Origin: Betaproteobacteria bacterium
Lineage (GTDB): Bacteria; Pseudomonadota; Gammaproteobacteria; Burkholderiales; SG8-39
DNA length: 18,524 nt
Reading direction: 5' to 3'
NCBI GenBank assembly: GCA_029858545.1
Contig: JAOUFA010000023.1
Coordinates: 1-18,524, forward strand
Position numbers and translations under genes: made by a program. How positions within the stretch are numbered: position 1 is the first letter of the stretch; every line of letters begins with the position of its first letter. Positions 13,130 to 18,524 of the stretch are shown piece by piece. Under the pieces are notes generated by a model. That model was not told the DNA's origin. It was given only the letters and a program-made list of their open reading frames with translations, and did not search any database.

Positions 13130-14386
13130 ATGGAACCTTGCGCACAGTCCGCGGACGCGGTGCGCCGCGCGGCGATCCTGCTGATCACGGCGCATGTCGT
13201 CTCGATGCTGGGGTTCTCCAGTTTCGCGGCGCTGCTGCCCGAATTGCGCGATCTGTGGGGGCTGAGCAACGCCCAGGCAGGGGTGATCGGCGGCGCGTTC
13301 TTTTTCGGTTATGCGGGCACGGTGTCGTACTGGACCGCGCTCACCGACCGGCGCGATGCGCGCCGGGTGTATCTCACGGGGAGCCTGCTCGCGACCGCCG
13401 GGAGCGCCGGCTTCGGTCTGCTGGCGGAGGGATTCGCGAGTGCCCTGTTGTTTCAAGCCCTGCTCGGCGCCGGCATCGCCGCGACCTATATGCCGGGACT
13501 GCGCCTGCTCTCGGATCGCGTCGCCGGGCCCGCGCAGAGCCGCTACGTGGCGTTCTATACGTCGTTTTTCGGCATCGGTACCGCACTGTCGCTCGCGCTG
13601 GCCGGGGCGGTCGCGCCGCTCGCCGGCTGGCGCACCGCGTTCGTGCTTTCGGCGCTCGGACCGGCCATCGCCGGCGCCCTGGTATTCGCCGGGGTCGCGC
13701 GGCAGGCCGACCGGAATGCGCCGCACGCCGCGCCGCGCTTTTCTCCGGCGATGCTCTTTCCGCTCGCCGCCTGGCGGCGCGTGCTCGCCGACCGTGCCGC
13801 GGCGGGCTACACGCTCGGCTACGCGGTGCACTGCATGGAGCTGTTTGGCTCGCGCGCCTGGCTGGTCGCCTACTTCGTCTATTCGGCGGGACTGCATGCT
13901 CCGGGCGCGGGCTTTCCCTGGCCCGCCGCGCTGATGGCATCGATCATCACCCTGTGGGCGGTGCCCGCGTCGATTCTCGGCAACGAGGTCGCGCTGCGAA
14001 TCGGCAGACGGCGCTGGATTCTGCTGGTGATGGCGAGTTCGGGATCGCTGGGCATCGTCCTTGGCTTGGGCGCGGCCTGGTCTTGGATCCTGGTGCTTGC
14101 TCTGGTGACGATCTACGCGATGCTCGTGATGGCCGAATCCGCGACGCTTACCGCGGGACTGGTCGCGGCCGCGCCGGCCGAGTTGCGCGGTGCGGCGATG
14201 GGTTTTTACTCGCTTGCCGGATTCGCGGGCGGCATGCTCGGGCCGATGGTGTTCGGTGCCGCGCTCGACTGGGCGGGCGGCGCGCAGCATCCGGGCGCCT
14301 GGATCGTCGCCTTCGCCGCGATCGGCGCGGGCTGTCTCGCCGCCGCGCCGCTTGCACGCCTGTTCGGGAGAGCGGGCAGGGCGTAG
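13130..14386 (+). CDS. major facilitator superfamily transporter
   Basis: A 418-aa polytopic membrane protein with about twelve hydrophobic helices, the usual size and layout of MFS transporters. After helix 2 comes a charged loop ALTDRRDARRVYL, the loop 2-3 position of the MFS signature (GxLaDrxGrr), here with an atypical Thr-Asp-Arg-Arg. A central cytoplasmic region (about 190-210, VARQADRNAPHAAPRF) divides two six-helix halves. The start at 13130 gives a short cytoplasmic N-terminus before helix 1 (AAILLITAHVVSMLGFSSFA). The substrate is unknown. The position after an enoyl-CoA hydratase and before fadD would suit uptake of an organic acid, but efflux is equally possible. It begins 44 bp after the hydratase stop, so it probably shares the same transcript. 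Confidence 0.9.
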   Translation: MEPCAQSADAVRRAAILLITAHVVSMLGFSSFAALLPELRDLWGLSNAQAGVIGGAFFFGYAGTVSYWTALTDRRDARRVYLTGSLLATAGSAGFGLLAEGFASALLFQALLGAGIAATYMPGLRLLSDRVAGPAQSRYVAFYTSFFGIGTALSLALAGAVAPLAGWRTAFVLSALGPAIAGALVFAGVARQADRNAPHAAPRFSPAMLFPLAAWRRVLADRAAAGYTLGYAVHCMELFGSRAWLVAYFVYSAGLHAPGAGFPWPAALMASIITLWAVPASILGNEVALRIGRRRWILLVMASSGSLGIVLGLGAAWSWILVLALVTIYAMLVMAESATLTAGLVAAAPAELRGAAMGFYSLAGFAGGMLGPMVFGAALDWAGGAQHPGAWIVAFAAIGAGCLAAAPLARLFGRAGRA

Positions 14387-14538
14387 ACTGATGACCGATC
14401 GCGCCGGCGGGGGAGGGATGCCACAGCCCGAACTGGCCGGGAGGCCGCAGGTCGCGGCCGGCGCGACGGGAAAATATCCGCTGCGCGTGTGGCGGGTGCC
14501 CCGCGAAGGTCGAACTACAACGGATCGGAGGAGGAATA

Positions 14539-16203
14539 ATGGAACGCATCTGGCTGAAGAGCTATCCGCCCGGGGTGCCGGCGGACATCGACGTCGCGCA
14601 ATATCGTTCGCTGGGCGAGTTGTTCGAGCAGGTCGCCACGGAGCATTCCGGCCGGCCGGCGTTTCACAACATGGGCAAGACGCTGAGTTACGCCGAGCTC
14701 GATCGCATGACGCGTGCGGTGGGCGCCTGGCTGCAGTCGCGCGGACTGCGCAAGGGCGCGCGCGTCGCGATCATGATGCCCAATGTGCTGCAGTATCCGG
14801 CGGTGCTGTTCGGCGTGCTGCGCGCGGGAATGACGGTGGTCAACGTCAATCCGCTCTACACGGCGCGCGAGCTGGAGCACCAGCTGAAGGATTCGGGTGC
14901 CGAGGCGATCTTCATTCTGGAGAATTTTGCGCACACGCTGCAGGAGGCGCTGCCGCATGTGCCGGTGAAGCATATCGTCGTGGCCTCGCTCGGCGAACTG
15001 CTCGGGCCGAAGGGCGTGTTGGTGAACTTCGTCGTGCGTCGGGTGAAGAAGATGGTGCCCGCCTGGGATCTTGCGGGGGCGGTGCGTTTCAAGGAGGTGC
15101 TCGCCGAGGGCGCGGCGCTCAGTCTCGAACGCGTCGAGGTCGCGCCCGAGGACATCGCCTTTCTGCAGTACACCGGCGGCACCACCGGCGTATCGAAGGG
15201 CGCGATGCTCCTGCATCGCAACGTGATCGCGAATGTGCTCCAGTCGGAGGCCTGGCTGAAGCAGGCGTTGGGCGACGAGCCGCCGACGATCATTACCGCG
15301 CTGCCGCTCTATCATATCTTCTCGCTCACGGTGAACTGCCTGCTCTATTCGAAGCTCGGCGGACTGAACGTGCTGATCACCAACCCGCGCGACATTCCCG
15401 GATTCGTCAAGGAACTCGCCAAACACCGCTACAACACGATCACCGGGGTAAACACCCTGTTCAGCGCGCTGCTGAATAACCCGGATTTCGCCAAACTCGA
15501 TTTCTCGGCGCTCAAGCTGTGCGTCGGCGGCGGCATGGCGGTGCAGCGTGCGGTGGCCGAACGCTGGCGCAAGGTGACCGGCAAGGCGCTGCTCGAGGGC
15601 TACGGTCTTACCGAGACGAGTCCATCGGCCACGATGAATCCTCTCAATCTGACCGATTACAACGGCTCGATCGGCCTGCCGATGCCGTCCACGTCGATCG
15701 CGATTCGAGACGATGAAGGCAAGGATCAGCCGATCGGCCAGTCGGGCGAGATCTGCATCAAGGGGCCGCAGGTGATGGCCGGCTACTGGCAGCGGCCCGA
15801 CGAGACCGCGAAGGTGATGATGGCCGACGGTTATCTGCGCACCGGCGACATCGGGGTGATGGACGAGCGCGGCTTCGTGACCATCGTCGATCGCAAGAAG
15901 GACATGATCCTGGTATCGGGGTTCAACGTGTACCCGAACGAAGTCGAGCAGGTGGTCGCGGGCATCCCGGGGGTGCTCGAATGCGCCGCGATCGGCATCC
16001 CCGACGAGCATTCGGGCGAGGCGGTCAAGGTGTTCGTGGTAAAGAAGGACCCCGCGCTCACCGAGCAGGCCGTGCTCGAGCATTGCAAGACGCAGCTGAC
16101 GGGCTACAAGCGGCCGAAATACGTCGAATTTCGCGCCGATCTGCCGAAGACCAATGTGGGCAAGATCCTGCGCAGAGCGCTGAGGGAATCGAAATCCGCA
16201 TGA
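14539..16203 (+). CDS. fadD: long-chain acyl-CoA synthetase (AMP-forming), FadD-like
   Basis: A 554-aa ANL-superfamily ligase that activates fatty acids to acyl-CoA. The motifs are in order: P-loop YTGGTTGVSKGAM (211-223), LPLYHIFSL, GYGLTETSP, GYWQRPDET, YLRTGDIGVMDERGF, the hinge DRKKDMILVSGFNVYPNEVE, and the catalytic Lys in KTNVGKILRRALR near the C-terminus. Length and sequence (N-terminus ERIWLKSYPPGVP) match FadD of Beta/Gammaproteobacteria. A very strong ribosome-binding site (GGAGGAGG, 14526-14533) precedes the ATG. The 152-bp gap after the MFS gene has no supported gene. A CoA ligase for fatty acids fits fadH and phaZ nearby. It may have its own promoter, not located. Substrate chain length is inferred from family similarity. 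Confidence 0.93.
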   Translation: MERIWLKSYPPGVPADIDVAQYRSLGELFEQVATEHSGRPAFHNMGKTLSYAELDRMTRAVGAWLQSRGLRKGARVAIMMPNVLQYPAVLFGVLRAGMTVVNVNPLYTARELEHQLKDSGAEAIFILENFAHTLQEALPHVPVKHIVVASLGELLGPKGVLVNFVVRRVKKMVPAWDLAGAVRFKEVLAEGAALSLERVEVAPEDIAFLQYTGGTTGVSKGAMLLHRNVIANVLQSEAWLKQALGDEPPTIITALPLYHIFSLTVNCLLYSKLGGLNVLITNPRDIPGFVKELAKHRYNTITGVNTLFSALLNNPDFAKLDFSALKLCVGGGMAVQRAVAERWRKVTGKALLEGYGLTETSPSATMNPLNLTDYNGSIGLPMPSTSIAIRDDEGKDQPIGQSGEICIKGPQVMAGYWQRPDETAKVMMADGYLRTGDIGVMDERGFVTIVDRKKDMILVSGFNVYPNEVEQVVAGIPGVLECAAIGIPDEHSGEAVKVFVVKKDPALTEQAVLEHCKTQLTGYKRPKYVEFRADLPKTNVGKILRRALRESKSA

Positions 16204-16270
16204 GGCATCGATCCGTCGGAAAAGCCGGCGGTAGGCGAGCACCCGCGTCCGCGGCGACAAGACCATTGCA

Positions 16271-17224
16271 TTGATCTTCCGGCCGCAGTTCTTTCGCGGC
16301 GTCGTCTGGGCGTTGCTGGCGGTTCTGTCCTGGGGGCCGATGTTTCCGCTCGCCAAGCGCACGCTGGTCTCGATCGACCCCTACACGCTCGGGTCGATCC
16401 GCTATCTGATCGGCGTCGCGGTGCTCGCCGCTTTGCTCGCTGTGATCGAGGGGCGCGGCGCCTTTTCCTACGCCGGGCGGTTCCTGCACGCCGCGCTGCT
16501 CGGCGTGATCGGCATCACCGGCTTCAATGCGCTGGTCTGGTTCGGGCTCAGTTTCACGCAGCCCGAGCACACGTCGATCATCCTCGCGCTGCAGGCGCCA
16601 ATCGCCGCGCTCGCGGTGTGGCTGCTGCGCGGCCAGCGCCCCGCGGGCTTCACGCTGGGCTGCAGCGTGCTCGCGTTCGCCGGAGTGCTGCTGGTCATCA
16701 CGCGCGGCGATCCCCGCGGCGCACTTTCCGGATTCGGCGCGGGCGGCGCGGAACTGCTCGGCGATTTGCTGGTGCTGCTGGGCGGGGCGAGCTGGGTGAT
16801 CTATGGATTGGGCGGTGCGAGTTTCGCGGGCTGGTCGGCGCTGCGCTTCACGACCCTCACCGGAATTCCCGGCGCGCTCGGGCTGTGCGTGCTCAACGCG
16901 ATCGCGGTGGCGACGGGCCACGCGAGTCCGCCGGTCGTGGACGTGCTGCTCGCGCATGCCTGGCAGATCGGCTATTTGTCGATCGTGAGCGTGGTGCTCG
17001 GGGTGTTCAGCTTCAACGCCGCGGTGAAGCACCTGGGAACCCTCGACACCACGCTGCTCCTCAACCTGGTGCCGGTGACGGTGTTCGGCATCGAGGCGGC
17101 GCTCGGGCGCAGCTTTGCCGCGGTCGAGCTCGCCGGCGCGGGGGTTGTCATCGCCGCGCTGGTTGCGAACAATCTCTATCTGCGGAGAAGATGGCGCGCC
17201 GAACAACCGCGGCGCGCCGCATGA
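16271..17224 (+). CDS. EamA-type DMT-family membrane transporter (second copy)
   Basis: A 317-aa membrane protein with about ten helices in two EamA repeats: first repeat VVWALLAVLSWGPMFPLAKR and SIILALQAPIAALAVWLL, second repeat LLGDLLVLLGGASWVIYGLG and TLLLNLVPVTVFGIEAALG. The start is uncertain. A TTG at 16271 is the only usable codon just before helix 1; there is no ATG until residue 24 (GPMFPLA), inside the first helix, and an in-frame stop lies at 16232. The ribosome-binding site is weak. The C-terminus is short and Arg-rich. It follows fadD after 67 bp. It is only distantly similar to the DMT protein at 3707-4585, so the two are not recent duplicates. The substrate is unknown. Confidence 0.85.
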   Translation: MIFRPQFFRGVVWALLAVLSWGPMFPLAKRTLVSIDPYTLGSIRYLIGVAVLAALLAVIEGRGAFSYAGRFLHAALLGVIGITGFNALVWFGLSFTQPEHTSIILALQAPIAALAVWLLRGQRPAGFTLGCSVLAFAGVLLVITRGDPRGALSGFGAGGAELLGDLLVLLGGASWVIYGLGGASFAGWSALRFTTLTGIPGALGLCVLNAIAVATGHASPPVVDVLLAHAWQIGYLSIVSVVLGVFSFNAAVKHLGTLDTTLLLNLVPVTVFGIEAALGRSFAAVELAGAGVVIAALVANNLYLRRRWRAEQPRRAA

Positions 17225-17350
17225 CGAACCGGGCGATGGAACGCGAGGCAGCGGGGGGCGACACCGCATCGGAATCGCCCCGGCCGGCTTTGGCGCGGTT
17301 CACACGGCGGGAAGGGCGTGATTTTGGTCCATGCGGCAGCGCAGCAATTC

Positions 17351-17359
17351 TGCTATAAG
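17351..17359 (+). promoter_or_regulatory. extended -10 promoter element for phaZ
   Basis: TGCTATAAG is one mismatch from the extended -10 consensus TGnTATAAT. It is 34 bp before the phaZ ATG at 17394. No good -35 is found at standard spacing. The core TGCTATA is identical to that of the candidate cspA promoter at 2099-2107. The rest of the 17225-17393 gap holds a 7-bp stem (GGGGCGA at 17255, TCGCCCC at 17275) but no T-run. Confidence 0.5.
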
Positions 17360-17393
17360 GGATCGGTATCCACGGTCTGAAGGAGGCTGAGCG

Positions 17394-18524
17394 ATGCTCT
17401 ACAGCCTGTTCGAAGCGCAACATGCGGCGCTCTCGCCGCTACGCATCGCCGCGGAGATGTCGCGCAACTGGTTCGGCCATCCGTTCAGCCCGCTCGCCTA
17501 CCTGCCGACCTCGCGGCGCCTTGCCGCCTCGAGCGACCTGTTTTTGCGCGTCACGCAGCGCTACGGCAAGCCGGCCTGGGGGATCCACGACACGGTGGTC
17601 GACGGCCGGAAGCTGCCGGTCGAAATCGAACTCGCGCTCGATACGCCGTTTTGCAAGCTGCTGCACTTCCGGCGCGAGCTCGCCGCGCCGCGCCGCGATC
17701 CCAAGGTGCTGCTCGTCGCGCCGCTCTCGGGCCACCACGCCACGCTGCTGCGCGACACGGTGAGGACGCTGCTGCCCGAACACGAGGTCTGGATCACCGA
17801 CTGGGTCGATGCGCGCCTGGTGCCGCTCTCCGCGGGCGCCTTTCATCTCGACGACTACGTCGACACCGTACGCGAGTTCATCCGGCTGCTCGCGCCCGAC
17901 CTGCACGTGATCTCGGTCTGCCAGCCGACGGTTCCGGTGCTCGCGGCGATTTCGCTGATGGCCGCCGCCGGCGACGCACCGGTGCCGGCGACGATGGTGA
18001 TGATGGGCGGGCCGATCGACGCGCGCAAGAGCCCCACCGCGGTCAACAACCTGGCGACGAAGAAACCGTATTCGTGGTTCGAAAACCATCTCATCCAGCG
18101 CGTGCCGGCCAAATATCCGGGTTTCATGCGCCGGGTCTATCCCGGCTTTCTCCAGCACCTGGGGTTCGTCGCGATGAATCCGGACCGCCACATGAACGCG
18201 CACTGGGACTACTACAATCAACTGCTGGTCGGTGACGGCGAGTCGGCCGAGGAACACCGGCGCTTCTACGACGAGTACAACGCGGTGCTCGACATGCCCG
18301 CCGAGTACTACCTCGACACGGTGAAAACGGTGTTCCAGGACTTTGCGCTGCCGCAGGGGAGAATGACGGTGCATGGCGAGACGGTGCAACCGCAGGCGAT
18401 ACGCGACACCGCGCTGCTCTCGATCGAGGGCGAGCTCGACGACATCTCCGGCAGCGGCCAGACCGAGGCCGCGCATACCCTGTGCGTCAATGTTCCGCGC
18501 GCGCGGCGCGCGCATTACACGGCA
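17394..18524 (+). CDS. phaZ: intracellular polyhydroxyalkanoate depolymerase, truncated by window edge
   Basis: The frame runs from the ATG at 17394 to the last base of the window without a stop, giving 377 codons; family members are usually about 400-430 aa, so a small C-terminal part is missing. It resembles the intracellular PhaZ of PHB-accumulating bacteria, which hydrolyses native polyhydroxybutyrate granules. The N-terminus LYSLFEAQHAALSPLRIAAE and the segment WGIHDTVVDGRKLPVEIE are typical. The nucleophile is probably Cys176 (VISVCQPTVPVLAA), in the lipase-box-like position where these enzymes use Cys, and Asp350 (IEGELDDISG) is the likely acid. The catalytic His should lie just beyond the edge. 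AAGGAGG lies 7 bp before the ATG. It follows the DMT gene after 169 bp and has a candidate promoter at 17351-17359. Confidence 0.92.
   Translation, partial: MLYSLFEAQHAALSPLRIAAEMSRNWFGHPFSPLAYLPTSRRLAASSDLFLRVTQRYGKPAWGIHDTVVDGRKLPVEIELALDTPFCKLLHFRRELAAPRRDPKVLLVAPLSGHHATLLRDTVRTLLPEHEVWITDWVDARLVPLSAGAFHLDDYVDTVREFIRLLAPDLHVISVCQPTVPVLAAISLMAAAGDAPVPATMVMMGGPIDARKSPTAVNNLATKKPYSWFENHLIQRVPAKYPGFMRRVYPGFLQHLGFVAMNPDRHMNAHWDYYNQLLVGDGESAEEHRRFYDEYNAVLDMPAEYYLDTVKTVFQDFALPQGRMTVHGETVQPQAIRDTALLSIEGELDDISGSGQTEAAHTLCVNVPRARRAHYTA

Noticed and set aside
14515..16362. 615-codon minus-strand open frame opposite fadD
   Set aside because: It is the complement of a complete FadD with all ANL motifs; the translation is His/Arg/Asp-rich low-information sequence.
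17221..17358. 45-codon ORF overlapping the DMT stop as ATGA
   Set aside because: The overlap looks like coupling, but the product is short and low in information, and its end coincides with the phaZ promoter element.

Overview
This is a GC-rich chromosomal window, most likely from a betaproteobacterium (a Rhodocyclales/Burkholderiales-like heterotroph). That placement is inferred from the protein repertoire: a Beta-type cold-shock protein, aerobic phenylacetyl-CoA genes, FadH, FadD and an intracellular PHB depolymerase. No rRNA or other taxonomic marker is present.

Left end (1-1750): a small accessory patch, all on the minus strand. It holds a retropepsin-like aspartic protease gene, the broken 5' end of an esterase gene, and a type II toxin-antitoxin operon of HigB/Gp49-HigA type. 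The operon starts downstream of a perfect 13-bp-arm inverted repeat, the likely operator. Next come a poorly supported small ORF that may be frameshifted, and the intrinsic terminator of the cold-shock gene.

Middle left (1745-5910): a cspA-like gene with a long leader, divergent from a VOC-fold protein gene. Then comes cofD (coenzyme F420 biosynthesis, TTG start), divergent from a DMT-family transporter that is followed by biotin synthase bioB. The bioB-fadH convergent gap carries two long palindromes. They share one core, and four of the five base differences in the left arm are matched by compensating changes in the right arm, so they look like two members of a structured repeat family.

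Middle right (5908-11607): fadH (2,4-dienoyl-CoA reductase, minus); a sensor-less two-TM chemoreceptor with a C-terminal CheR/CheB-type docking pentapeptide (plus); then paaK and paaG (minus), two steps of aerobic phenylacetate degradation separated from the rest of the pathway.

Right end (11749-18524): a plus-strand series of isochorismatase-family hydrolase, enoyl-CoA hydratase, MFS transporter, fadD, a second DMT transporter and phaZ, which is cut by the window edge. The fadH, fadD, enoyl-CoA hydratase, paaG/paaK and phaZ genes together suggest acyl-CoA and storage-polymer catabolism. The most interesting points are the covarying palindrome pair, cofD in a probable proteobacterium, the minimal chemoreceptor and the toxin-antitoxin operator.
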